DNA of 27,689 bases, from contig DASVWH010000178.1 of assembly GCA_036389715.1 (NCBI GenBank), positions 1-27,689 of the forward strand, in the 5' to 3' direction. This document shows, piece by piece, positions 1 to 6,840 of this stretch. This DNA comes from DASVWH01 sp036389715. GTDB taxonomy: Bacteria; Acidobacteriota; Blastocatellia; Pyrinomonadales; Pyrinomonadaceae. Within the stretch, counting starts at the first letter, position 1, and each line of letters starts with the position of its first letter. Made by a program: the position numbers and the translations under genes. Under the pieces are notes generated by a model. The model searched no databases. It saw nothing but the letters and a program-made list of their open reading frames with translations, and was not told the origin of the DNA.

Positions 1-450
1 CGGGTCAAGATAGGGCTCTTCCAGCAACTGTTCTCGCCCCTGCGATTTGATGTAGATGCGTCCGTCACGAATCTCGATGGTCTCGCCCGGCAAGCCGATG
101 ATCCGCTTGATGTAGCTCTTCGACGGGTCGTTCGGATACCAGAAAACTATCACGTCGCCGCGCGCGAGCTTCGGCAGCCCGTAATAGACCAGCTTGTTGA
201 CGAAAATCCGCTCGCCGTCGTGCAGCCTCGGGAGCATCGAAGTGCCTTCGACCTTGACGGGCTGGACGACGAAGACCACCAGCAGCGCCGCAAACATCAG
301 CGCAAAGAGGAGGTCGCGCCCGAGCAGGCGCGCTTCCATCCAGAAGGATTGGCGCGCGACATCGCGCGGCTTCTCCACTTCGATGTCCCTGTCGTCCTCG
401 ACCGCGATCCCGCCAAAGAGCGGCGCGCTCCGTTTCTTCAGTCCAAACAT
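1..450 (-). CDS. lepB: Signal peptidase I (3' end cut by window edge)
   Basis: Membrane serine protease that removes signal peptides from Sec- and Tat-exported proteins on the outer face of the inner membrane. The visible 150 residues hold a charged cytoplasmic leader (about 1-46), one membrane helix (about 47-65), the box with nucleophile Ser71 in GTSMLP, and the box with general base Lys115 in YIKRIIGLPGE. This Ser/Lys dyad and spacing are typical of family S26. The C-terminal part, including the last conserved boxes, lies beyond base 1. The start at 450 gives MFGLKKR; an in-frame ATG at 459 (MRAMFG) is a close alternative, and a GAGAG stretch sits between them. The gene diverges from the HU gene at 726 across a 275-bp gap that holds a long foldback. 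Confidence 0.95.
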   Translation of the reverse strand, partial: MFGLKKRSAPLFGGIAVEDDRDIEVEKPRDVARQSFWMEARLLGRDLLFALMFAALLVVFVVQPVKVEGTSMLPRLHDGERIFVNKLVYYGLPKLARGDVIVFWYPNDPSKSYIKRIIGLPGETIEIRDGRIYIKSQGREQLLEEPYLDP

Positions 451-517
451 AGCTCTCATCTCTTAGACGCCCGGTGCAGTCATAGTTTACATCGTCTTCA
501 CCCGAATATTGGAGGCT

Positions 518-639
518 GGCCGCGTGAAAAGCAAGTAGGGAGCGGGAAGGCCGCGGGGCCGAAAGTGCGGCGCGGCGAGTTCGGCCAGGATTCTTTCCTG
601 CTTCGTTCTTCGGGCTTCCTACTTGCTTTTCACGCGGCC
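518..639. repeat. 122-bp foldback: 22-bp perfect inverted repeat with nested hairpin
   Basis: Bases 518-539 and 618-639 are perfect reverse complements (22 bp; the arm includes GCGTGAAAAGCAAG). The pairing runs four bases further inward if one G-U pair is allowed. Inside the 78-bp loop a second 7-bp stem pairs 557-563 (GGCCGAA) with 580-586 (TTCGGCC). It lies between the divergent lepB and HU starts. It has no U-tract typical of an intrinsic terminator. It could be a MITE-like or REP-like mobile remnant, or a structured leader of the HU transcript. The structure is visible directly; its role is not known. Confidence 0.75.
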
Positions 640-725
640 CGTCTCTATCATCGCCTATCAGAGCAGTCTAAAGCCTTTATTGTGTCCATCTTCCAGAACA
701 TCTTCAGCAGACGGAGGCCGACAGC

Positions 726-1058
726 GTGATTAAACTCGACATAGTAAATCGTGTGGCAGACCGCACGGGCGTGCCCAAGATGAAGGCCGAGCAGGCCGTT
801 GACGCGCTCTTTCATTCGATGAAAGAGGCGCTCATGCGCGGCGAGAGAATCGAGCTGCGCGGCTTCGGCGTCTTCGTCGTCAAGCCGCGCAAGCGCGGAG
901 TGGGCCGCAATCCGCGCACGGGCGAAGAGGTCGCCATCCCTTCGGGCAAGACCATCCGCTTCAAGCCGGGCAAGGAATTGCAGGCGCATGACGGCGACGA
1001 GCAGCCGGGCGCGGCGGGCGAGACGAGCGCCGAGCGCCTGCCCGATGCCAGCTACTGA
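726..1058 (+). CDS. HU/IHF-family nucleoid DNA-binding protein
   Basis: Small histone-like protein that bends and compacts DNA as a dimer. The first ~90 residues match the HU/IHF fold: an N-terminal helical pair (IVNRVADRTGVPKMKAEQAVDALF), the ELRGFGVF strand, and the DNA-contacting arm with the signature GRNPRTGEEVAIP followed by KTIRFKPGKEL. A hydrophilic tail of about 20 residues (GDEQPGAAGETSAE) follows the usual HU end and is not part of the fold. The start is GTG at 726, chosen because translation from it gives the canonical HU N-terminus; no strong Shine-Dalgarno is visible. The symbol is left blank because HU and IHF subunits cannot be told apart by eye. Confidence 0.95.
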   Translation: MIKLDIVNRVADRTGVPKMKAEQAVDALFHSMKEALMRGERIELRGFGVFVVKPRKRGVGRNPRTGEEVAIPSGKTIRFKPGKELQAHDGDEQPGAAGETSAERLPDASY

Positions 1059-1150
1059 ATAGGAGTCAGAGGCCGGAGGCCCGGCATCAGGCCGCCATCC
1101 GCGAACCGCGCCCGGCCTTCAGCCTTTTCGAGCCTCTGCTTTACTTCTGC

Positions 1151-2188
1151 ATGTCCGAATCAGCCCGCGCCATTCCACCCTTCGTTGATGCGCCCGCGCC
1201 TTACGCCGGTCGCCGCTCGGCGCGCCCGACGGCACGCGAATGGGGCAAGCACACAGTGCTCTTTCTCCTGACGCTCATGACGGCGACACTGGCCGGAATC
1301 ATGCTCGTCAGCAACGGCCTCGCGGACCCCATCATCGCGGACCCGGTCTCATGGCTCGACTATCTGCTCTACGTCCCGGAATTTCTCTTGATGGCGACGG
1401 TCGGCTATCTACAGTACGGGTTGACGCACCCCTCCGTGCTGGCACAGGGCGCGACCTTTGCCCTCTCGCTGCTCGCCATCCTGACCGCACACGAGGCGGG
1501 GCATTACATAGCCTGCCGCCGCTACGGCGTCCAGGCGACACTGCCCTTCTTTATTCCCGCGCCGCCGATTTTTCTGGCGGGCACGTTCGGCGCGTTCATC
1601 AAGATCAAGTCGCCCATCCCGTCGCGCCGCGCGCTCTTCGACATCGGCGTCGCCGGGCCAATCGCAGGCTTCGTCGTGGCCGTGCCCATCGCGGTCGTCG
1701 GCTTGCTCACGGCGCAGGCGGCAGCCGCGCCGCTCGCGCCGGGGGCAGGCCAGGGCGGGATTATTTTCAGCGATTCGCTGCTCCTGCAACTGCTCTCGCG
1801 CGCCCTCGGCGCGGGTCTCAATATCGAGATCAATCCCTTCTACTTCGCCTCCTGGATCGGCCTCCTGGTGACGAGCCTGAACCTGATGCCGGTCGGGCAG
1901 CTCGACGGCGGACACGCGACTTACGCCCTGTTCGGCGTGCGCGCGCACAAGTGGATAGGGCGGGCGGCCTTCGCCGTGATGTCCGTGCTGGCCGTTCTCG
2001 GCTGGGTCTGGAACAGCAGCCCGAGCGGATTTCTCTACGCCGTGCTGCTCGGCGTCATGCTCCGCGTGCGCCACCCGCACGTCGAAGACGAGCGCGAGCC
2101 GCTCGGCCGCTCGCGCCTGGTCGTCGCCATCCTGACGCTCGTCATCTTCGCCCTCTCGTTCCTGCCCTTCCCGATCAAGGTGGTCTGA
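1151..2188 (+). CDS. Site-2-protease-type M50 membrane metalloprotease
   Basis: Polytopic membrane zinc protease of the S2P/M50 group, which cuts substrates within or near the membrane. Zinc-site motif HEAGH lies at residues 114-118 in a hydrophobic helix, and the second metal motif NLMPVGQLDGGH at 244-255 supplies Asp252. Hydrophobic segments are visible around 36-55, 72-90, 100-118, 163-187, 232-250 and at the C-terminus. No PDZ domain is seen, so it is closer to the short S2P-like family common in Acidobacteria and Cyanobacteria than to RseP. It follows HU by 92 bp on the same strand. No Shine-Dalgarno is visible before the ATG. A candidate bidirectional hairpin follows the stop. The substrate is unknown. 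Confidence 0.9.
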   Translation: MSESARAIPPFVDAPAPYAGRRSARPTAREWGKHTVLFLLTLMTATLAGIMLVSNGLADPIIADPVSWLDYLLYVPEFLLMATVGYLQYGLTHPSVLAQGATFALSLLAILTAHEAGHYIACRRYGVQATLPFFIPAPPIFLAGTFGAFIKIKSPIPSRRALFDIGVAGPIAGFVVAVPIAVVGLLTAQAAAAPLAPGAGQGGIIFSDSLLLQLLSRALGAGLNIEINPFYFASWIGLLVTSLNLMPVGQLDGGHATYALFGVRAHKWIGRAAFAVMSVLAVLGWVWNSSPSGFLYAVLLGVMLRVRHPHVEDEREPLGRSRLVVAILTLVIFALSFLPFPIKVV

Positions 2189-2193
2189 AACAG

Positions 2194-2245
2194 TTTGACC
2201 GCCGGAAGCGCGGCCAACATGGGCCAGGCGCTTCCGGCGGTCAAA
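2194..2245. terminator. Bidirectional stem-loop between convergent genes
   Basis: Bases 2194-2211 and 2228-2245 form a perfect 18-bp inverted repeat (arm TTTGACCGCCGGAAGCGC) with a 16-nt loop that contains a further GGCC/GGCC pairing. It sits between the M50 gene ending at 2188 (+) and the small membrane gene ending at 2276 (-). The ends of the stem are A/T pairs, but neither strand has a long U-run, so termination strength is uncertain. Confidence 0.7.
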
Positions 2246-2275
2246 AGGGATTTCGACTCGCCGTCCCGTTCTAAC

Positions 2276-2629
2276 TTAACGAAGCTCGTAATAAGTGTGC
2301 GGCGCGTGATGCGGCGGCGACGGCAGGTCCGGTGGCAGCGGCGCATCCGGCAGCAGTTCGAGCGACTCTTCCGTTATCCTCAACTCTTCCCTGATGCCCG
2401 CGGGGCCTCGCAGAAAATAGCGTTCGCTGTGCACGGAGCCGGGCAGAACAGCGGGCGGCGGAGCGGTCCAGCCGCGCCCGCACTCGTGATGCCTGTAGCG
2501 CATGGAGCGCGAATTAAAGCGTGCCATGGGGCTAAAGCCGCCGAGCAGGATGGCGGCGCTGACGCCCAGGAGGAATGTCAGCAGTCCGACCAGCAGCCGC
2601 AGGATGAAACGTCTGGTTCCTGTATTCAT
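2276..2629 (-). CDS. Small single-pass membrane protein, unknown function
   Basis: A 117-residue protein I do not recognise. Residues 8-31 are one strongly hydrophobic helix (RLLVGLLTFLLGVSAAILL) after a short basic start, so an N-terminal anchor is likely. The rest is hydrophilic with a Pro-rich stretch (LPDAPLPPDLPSPPHHAP) near the end. The start is supported by a ribosome binding site, AGAGGTGAAG, ending 5 nt before ATG. It lies 73 bp from the end of the coiled-coil membrane gene on the same strand, which would be transcribed first. It is real on start context and composition; function is open. Confidence 0.65.
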   Translation of the reverse strand: MNTGTRRFILRLLVGLLTFLLGVSAAILLGGFSPMARFNSRSMRYRHHECGRGWTAPPPAVLPGSVHSERYFLRGPAGIREELRITEESLELLPDAPLPPDLPSPPHHAPHTYYELR

Positions 2630-2702
2630 ATAATCTTCACCTCTCTCGGAGACAGATGCGGCCCGGAGCCTTGCGGTTGACCGGGCGGAGCTTTCTTGAT
2701 GC

Positions 2703-3674
2703 TCAGGCGGCTTCCCCCGCGGGCAGCAGCCCCCTGATTTCGCGGACGAATCTCGCGACCTCTTCCTGGCCCGCCAGCGCCATCATAAAGAACTTGTAGC
2801 CCTGGTGGAAACAGAGCACGCCGTTACTGAAGAGCCAGACGCCGTCCAGGACGGGATTGCCGCCGAGCAGCCAGCTGATGGGTGCGCCCGTGATCCGGCC
2901 AGGCTGAAAAATCTGCGCCCACATGGCGAAGCCCGCCGCGCAGCTGAATGCGCCGAGCAGCGGTGCGCCGACATGCTTGACGATCTTGCGCTGGAATTCG
3001 ACGCGGTCCCTTTCGGCCTCGCCCAGCTGGCCGCTCTCGATGAGCGTCTCCTGCCGGCGCAGGTAGCCGTCAAACTTCTCGCTGGCCTTGCGCAGGCCGT
3101 AGACGGGCAGCGCCGAATGCGTCAGCCAGTGCGGATGAGAGCCCAGGAGAACGGCGTCGAGGCTCGGGAAGGCCGCACCGAGGCCCGCCCCGGCCAGCAC
3201 AGAGAAGGTCACGGTCGCGGCCTTCCCCGGATTATCCTTGAGCCAGCGGCCCGCCTTGACGACCCTAGCCGAAGAGACGATTGAGGCACGCGTAAAGCGC
3301 GCGCTGGCGCTGGCGACACGCGAGGCGCGCCTGTAATAGCTCTTCGCGTCGTCGAACACGTCCCCGGCCCTTTCTCCGGCGGCCCCGGCGGCGTGACGAA
3401 AGGCCTCGCCAGCCTCGCGCGCACGGCGCGCAGCCTCTTCGGCCGCACGGCGCGCACGCTCTTTCACTTCATACTCTTCGCTCAAGCGTTCGGCTTCGGT
3501 GCGCGCACGCTCGGCCCCGGTGCTGAAGGCTTCAGCGCCGCGCCGGGCTGCGTCCTGCGCCGCGCGCGCGCCGTCTTCGACGCGCTCCTTAATTCCATAC
3601 TTCTCATCCAGCTCGCGCGCCTTGCGCCGCGCCACCCGCTGCCATTCGTCCAGCTTGTCCCTGTAATCCGCCAT
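2703..3674 (-). CDS. Coiled-coil protein with two C-terminal membrane segments
   Basis: A 323-residue protein of unknown function. Residues 1-125 are very rich in Ala, Arg and Glu and should form long charged helices. Within them a 25-residue unit is duplicated: 26-50 begins YGIKER and ends AEAF, and 68-92 begins YEVKER and ends GEAF, with the same spacing. The C-terminal half is different: hydrophobic segments at about 152-170, 233-255 and around 280-300, with a charged helix 206-232 between. The ATG at 3674 is preferred because AGAGGCGG lies 5 nt upstream; a TTG 18 nt earlier has no such site. The layout suggests a membrane-bound protein with a long cytoplasmic helical arm, perhaps structural or scaffolding; this is inference. 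Confidence 0.7.
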   Translation of the reverse strand: MADYRDKLDEWQRVARRKARELDEKYGIKERVEDGARAAQDAARRGAEAFSTGAERARTEAERLSEEYEVKERARRAAEEAARRAREAGEAFRHAAGAAGERAGDVFDDAKSYYRRASRVASASARFTRASIVSSARVVKAGRWLKDNPGKAATVTFSVLAGAGLGAAFPSLDAVLLGSHPHWLTHSALPVYGLRKASEKFDGYLRRQETLIESGQLGEAERDRVEFQRKIVKHVGAPLLGAFSCAAGFAMWAQIFQPGRITGAPISWLLGGNPVLDGVWLFSNGVLCFHQGYKFFMMALAGQEEVARFVREIRGLLPAGEAA

Positions 3675-3703
3675 CGTTTCCGCCTCTTTCAACTAATGGG
3701 TAA

Positions 3704-3813
3704 GGAGTTTTCAGTTTTCAGTTTTCAGTTTTGAGTTAAGTAAGGCAGCTCTCATCGAATCTCATCGAATTTCAAGGACAAGCTCTTGCTCGTAACTGAA
3801 AACTGAAAACTCC
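3704..3813. repeat. Heptamer-array foldback (CAGTTTT units)
   Basis: The left arm is a run of 7-nt units starting at 3706: AGTTTTC repeated, readable as GAGTTTT, CAGTTTT x3, GAGTTAA. The right arm carries the reverse complement (AACTGAAAACTGAAAACTCC at 3794-3813), giving a perfect 20-bp inverted repeat with 3704-3723. The core also holds CTCATCGAAT twice in tandem (3751-3760, 3761-3770). The element fills the gap between the GGDEF gene and the coiled-coil gene, both on minus. Confidence 0.8.
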
Positions 3814-3840
3814 CCTTCCCCACGATTATACGCCCAAACG

Positions 3841-4749
3841 CTACTGCTGGTTCACTTCGGTTGTGAGGGCGCGGCCGACGCGGTCGCGTCCCTGCCGCTT
3901 GGCGTCGTAGAGTGCGGCGTCGGCGATGGCCAGCAGCTCGCGCCCGGTCGGCGCGCAGAGCGGGAATTCCGCCACCCCGAAACTGGCCGTGATGTGCCCG
4001 ACGACGTTGATTTCCGTCTCCTTGACGGCGATGCGCAGGCGTTCCGCCACTTCGACGCCGCCCTCGAACTCCGTCTCTGGCAGGATGACCGCGAACTCTT
4101 CGCCGCCGATGCGCGCGGCCAGGTCAATGCCGCGCGTTCCGGCCTGAAGCGTTAGCGCCAGCCGCCGGATAGTCTCGTCTCCGATGTCGTGGCCGTAAGA
4201 ATCGTTGACCCTCTTGAAATGGTCTATGTCCAGGAGGAGCAGGCAGAAAGGGCGGCTGTAGCGGAGCGTGCGCGTCACTTCGCGCTCCAGCTGGCGCTCG
4301 AAGCGGCGGCGGTTGGCCAGCCCCGTCAGGTGGTCCGTAAAAGCCTCTTCCTCGCAGGTGTCCAGGTAACGCTTGAAGTCGAGCAGGGTGCGCGCCCTGG
4401 CCAGCAGCAGGTCAATGTCGGTCGGGTCCGTGATGTAGCCGAGCGCGCCGACCTCCGAGCCCCGCCGCGCGTCCTGGGCGTCGTTTCTGGCGGCGGTTTG
4501 AATGATAATGGGCACGAACCTGGTCTGCGGATTGGCGCGCACGCGCCGCGCCAATTCGTAGCCGTCCATCTTGGGCATCATCACGTCCGTGATAATCAGG
4601 TCGGGCTGGTAGGATTCGACCGCCGCCAGCCCGGCCTCGCCGTCGTTTGCCGCCCGCACCTCGTAACCAGCCATCTGGAGGGCTACCGTCAGCAGCGTCC
4701 GTTTGTCCGGCTCGTCGTCAACGACGAGAACATTAGGTTTTCCTGGCAT
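3841..4749 (-). CDS. Response regulator with GGDEF output: diguanylate cyclase
   Basis: Makes the second messenger cyclic di-GMP from two GTP. Residues 1-122 are a receiver domain with the acidic pair Asp11-Asp12 and phosphoacceptor Asp55 (LIITDVMMPKMDGYEL). Residues about 135-298 are a GGDEF domain with the catalytic signature GGEEF at 215-219 and an RxxD product-inhibition site (RGID, 206-209) five residues upstream, so synthesis and feedback inhibition should both be intact. The receiver lacks the usual Lys before Pro: the common LTKP reads ITDP here (Asp at 108), which may alter phosphorylation switching. The architecture matches PleD/WspR-type cyclases but has one receiver only. No sensor kinase is adjacent. 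An AGGAA lies about 12 nt before the ATG. Confidence 0.93.
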   Translation of the reverse strand: MPGKPNVLVVDDEPDKRTLLTVALQMAGYEVRAANDGEAGLAAVESYQPDLIITDVMMPKMDGYELARRVRANPQTRFVPIIIQTAARNDAQDARRGSEVGALGYITDPTDIDLLLARARTLLDFKRYLDTCEEEAFTDHLTGLANRRRFERQLEREVTRTLRYSRPFCLLLLDIDHFKRVNDSYGHDIGDETIRRLALTLQAGTRGIDLAARIGGEEFAVILPETEFEGGVEVAERLRIAVKETEINVVGHITASFGVAEFPLCAPTGRELLAIADAALYDAKRQGRDRVGRALTTEVNQQ

Positions 4750-5066
4750 AAACTAACTATTCCTGTGAGCGAGATAATTCTTGCGCGCTCTTTGTGCTTC
4801 ATGCTAGAGTGTCGTTTCTTCAGTTGTTGTCTGAGTTCGCTGAAATAGCCAACCCCTTATCGAATCCACACAAGAACTGAAAACATGCGCCGCCTCGCGC
4901 TACTACACCAAGGGCGATTTCCTTACCAATTAGCCGGTTAAATTCAGCGAGCCATCTTTCCAGCGTCCGATTTTTCAACAGGCAGGACAAGCACGCTGTC
5001 TTAAGCCCGATGCGGATTATAAACCTTTGCTCAACCCCCATGAGAAAATAAAGGACCCGAAGCCCC
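4750..5066. other. Divergent intergenic region, GGDEF / Crp-family regulator
   Basis: This 317-bp stretch separates the minus-strand cyclase from the plus-strand Crp/Fnr gene and must hold both promoters. It is more AT-rich than the genes. I see no convincing protein-coding frame, no long hairpin, and no clear TTGAT-N4-ATCAA or TGTGA-N6-TCACA site. An AAAGGA lies about 12 nt before the regulator's ATG, longer than ideal spacing. Confidence 0.5.
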
Positions 5067-5777
5067 ATGCCACCTAAACGCGCCTGTGATCTCTCCGTCG
5101 AAGATCGCTCTAACATCATCCGCCAGACCGATTTTAGCGCCAGCCTGAGCGAGCCGCTGCGGGCGCGCCTGGCCGCGGTTGCCAGCGCCATTGATTACGG
5201 CCGTCGCCGCTTCGTCTACCGGGCGGGCGACCCGGCCGACGCGCTCTATCTGATTGCGCGGGGCCGCATTAAGCTCTGCCGCATCGAAGCCGTCACCGGG
5301 CGCGAAGCCGTGATAGACATTCTCCCGGCGGGCTCGCTCTTCGGCGAATCGGCGCTCTATGCCGCCGGATCGCGCGAAAAATGCGCCGTGACCTACGAGA
5401 ATTCGCGCCTGCTGCGGATTCCTGTGGGGGAATTTAAAGAGGGGATGGCGGAAAGCCGCCTGCTTTATGATTACACCTTCCGGCTCATTGGTCAACGTTT
5501 AACTCGTGCCGAGCGGCTCGTCGCCGATTTTGCGCTCGACGCCATCCCGGCGCGGCTGGAGAAACTGCTGATCGAGTTCTCCAAGCGCTACGGCGTCAAC
5601 GAGACCAACGGCGTCCTGATAGACATCCCGCTGCCGCACCGCGAAATCGCCTCCATCGTCGGCTCGACGCGCGAGAGCGTGACCGTCCGCTTGAATGCCA
5701 TGCGCCGCGACGGTATTATTGACTTCGTCAACCGAAAAATTCTGATTAAACGCCCGGAATCGCTCGCCGCGGCCTGA
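5067..5777 (+). CDS. Crp/Fnr-family transcriptional regulator
   Basis: A 236-residue DNA-binding regulator. Residues about 25-125 form a cyclic-nucleotide-binding-type beta barrel, with the typical turn AGDPADALYLIARGRIKL and the loop GSLFGESALYAAG (89-101). A dimer helix follows (about 130-158), then a winged helix-turn-helix at about 188-214 with recognition stretch IASIVGSTRESVTVRLNAM, the usual Crp/Fnr form. The Arg/Ser pair that grips cAMP in E. coli Crp is not evident in the loop, so cAMP binding cannot be assumed. There is no N-terminal cluster of four cysteines as in Fnr; only Cys7, Cys71 and Cys106 occur. The signal is therefore unknown. The gene stands alone, divergent from the diguanylate cyclase. 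Confidence 0.9.
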   Translation: MPPKRACDLSVEDRSNIIRQTDFSASLSEPLRARLAAVASAIDYGRRRFVYRAGDPADALYLIARGRIKLCRIEAVTGREAVIDILPAGSLFGESALYAAGSREKCAVTYENSRLLRIPVGEFKEGMAESRLLYDYTFRLIGQRLTRAERLVADFALDAIPARLEKLLIEFSKRYGVNETNGVLIDIPLPHREIASIVGSTRESVTVRLNAMRRDGIIDFVNRKILIKRPESLAAA

Positions 5778-5850
5778 CCGCACGGACCGAAGCAAAAGTG
5801 CGAAAGTCGCCGCCAGCGCCCCTTCCGGCTTTCAACTTTACTTTAGTCTT

Positions 5851-6030
5851 ATGAAGTGTCCAAATTGTGGCAAGCCCGTCGAGTGGCAAGACAATCCGCA
5901 CCGCCCCTTCTGCTCCGAACGCTGCAAGCTGATAGACTTTGGCAAGTGGGCCGACGAGGAATACCGCGTCCCGGCAGAGCCACTGCCGCCCGCAGAACAC
6001 GACGAAGCTCCGGCAGAGAGAGCCGATTAG
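5851..6030 (+). CDS. yacG: YacG-family zinc-binding protein (DNA gyrase inhibitor type)
   Basis: A 59-residue protein with the whole YacG pattern: MKCPNCGKPVEW, then FCSERCKLIDFGKWADEEYRVP. Four zinc ligands are visible, Cys3, Cys6, Cys21 and Cys25 (C-x2-C-x14-C-x3-C), followed by the conserved LIDFGKWA helix and an acidic Pro-rich tail. In E. coli, YacG binds GyrB and inhibits gyrase; whether this distant homologue does so is inferred. It is shorter than many gene-caller limits. No good Shine-Dalgarno is visible. It ends 94 bp before the TlpA-like lipoprotein gene on the same strand. Confidence 0.9.
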   Translation: MKCPNCGKPVEWQDNPHRPFCSERCKLIDFGKWADEEYRVPAEPLPPAEHDEAPAERAD

Positions 6031-6124
6031 GGCCGGGCCGCACGGGCGGGCCAGGCTATCCCGGCGGGGCCGTGCCCTGCTAGAATGGCGCTGCCGTTTT
6101 CACCTGAGCCGGAGCAGTCAAAAG

Positions 6125-6763
6125 ATGCCATCTGCCTTCATCAGCCGCCGGTCCATGCGCTCTGCCGTGACGGCCCTGGTCGCGGCTTGCCTCCTCTCCT
6201 TGGCCGCAGCCTGCGCGGGCGGCCCGCCGCCGCAAACCGTCTCGGACACAGGCACGCCGAGCGGCCAGACCCCGCCGCGCACAGCTTTCCCGATGCCGCC
6301 GACGACGCAAAGCGGCGACCGCAGAAGCTCGCAGGGTTTTACGCTCCTCGATAATCGGCGGATGAGGTTGACGGACTACCTCGGCCACGTCGTCGTGCTC
6401 GACTTCTGGGCGACCTACTGCCCGCCCTGCCTGGAGGAGGCCCCGCACCTGGACGCGCTGCAACGCCGCTACGGGGCGGAAGGTCTGCACGTCGTCGGGC
6501 TCAACGTCGGCGGGGCTGACGACCGCCCGAAAATCCCGGAGTTCGTCGAACAGTTCAAGATCAAGTACACGCTCGGCATCCCCGATGCGGAGATGACGAG
6601 CTTTTACCTGGCCGGTGACGACCGGATTCCGCAAACCCTGGTCTTCGACCGCCAGGGACGCCTCGTCAAACACTTCGTCGGCTACGACGAGACGGTCTCG
6701 ACCGAGCTTGAACGCGCCATCCAGACCTCGCTCGCCGCCGGAACAGAGGAGAAAAGCAGGTGA
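6125..6763 (+). CDS. TlpA/ResA-like thioredoxin-fold lipoprotein
   Basis: A 212-residue envelope thiol-disulfide protein. Residues 1-30 form a lipoprotein signal (hydrophobic AVTALVAACLLSLAAAC) with the lipidated cysteine probably Cys30. A Pro/Thr/Ser-rich linker (31-68) precedes a thioredoxin domain with the redox motif WATYCPPC (Cys99, Cys102) and the cis-proline at Pro169 (RIPQTLVF). The long central insert is typical of TlpA/ResA/AhpC-TSA relatives that reduce periplasmic disulfides, for example in cytochrome c maturation. No cytochrome genes are nearby, so the partner is unknown. The frame is open upstream to 5939, but the ATG at 6125 gives a clean signal peptide and has GGAG about 11 nt before it. 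Confidence 0.9.
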   Translation: MPSAFISRRSMRSAVTALVAACLLSLAAACAGGPPPQTVSDTGTPSGQTPPRTAFPMPPTTQSGDRRSSQGFTLLDNRRMRLTDYLGHVVVLDFWATYCPPCLEEAPHLDALQRRYGAEGLHVVGLNVGGADDRPKIPEFVEQFKIKYTLGIPDAEMTSFYLAGDDRIPQTLVFDRQGRLVKHFVGYDETVSTELERAIQTSLAAGTEEKSR

Positions 6764-6772
6764 GAAGGGGAA

Positions 6773-6806
6773 GAGATTGATTCATTCAGAGATTGATTCA
6801 TTCAAC
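6773..6806. repeat. Octamer-type tandem repeat (16-nt unit x2)
   Basis: A 16-base unit, GAGATTGATTCATTCA, occurs twice in exact tandem (6773-6788 and 6789-6804). Each unit is itself made of two 8-nt pieces of the TGATTCAT type also found at 13.8 and 20.0 kb. It begins 9 bp after the TlpA-like stop and ends 34 bp before the GH15 start, so it fills most of that gap. It is AT-rich against GC-rich flanks. Confidence 0.75.
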
Positions 6807-6840
6807 GGTTAAATTCTTTCCTTCCGACCTGCTCTGACTT

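Noticed and set aside
220..729. 169-codon plus frame across lepB and the foldback
   Set aside because: It is antisense to lepB and passes through the inverted repeat with no recognisable domain.
1240..2274. 344-codon plus frame inside the M50 gene
   Set aside because: It is Arg/Ala-rich out-of-frame translation; the M50 frame has HEAGH and NxMPxGQLDGGH.
4820..5191. 123-codon minus frame overlapping the Crp-family start
   Set aside because: It overlaps a confident regulator gene and has no coding character or start signal.
5067..5777. Assigning the regulator as Fnr or cAMP-Crp
   Set aside because: It lacks Fnr's four-cysteine cluster, and the cAMP-contact residues of Crp are not evident, so only the family is called.
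5939..6124. 62-residue upstream extension of the TlpA-like protein
   Set aside because: It overlaps yacG in another frame, and the ATG at 6125 gives a clean lipoprotein signal.
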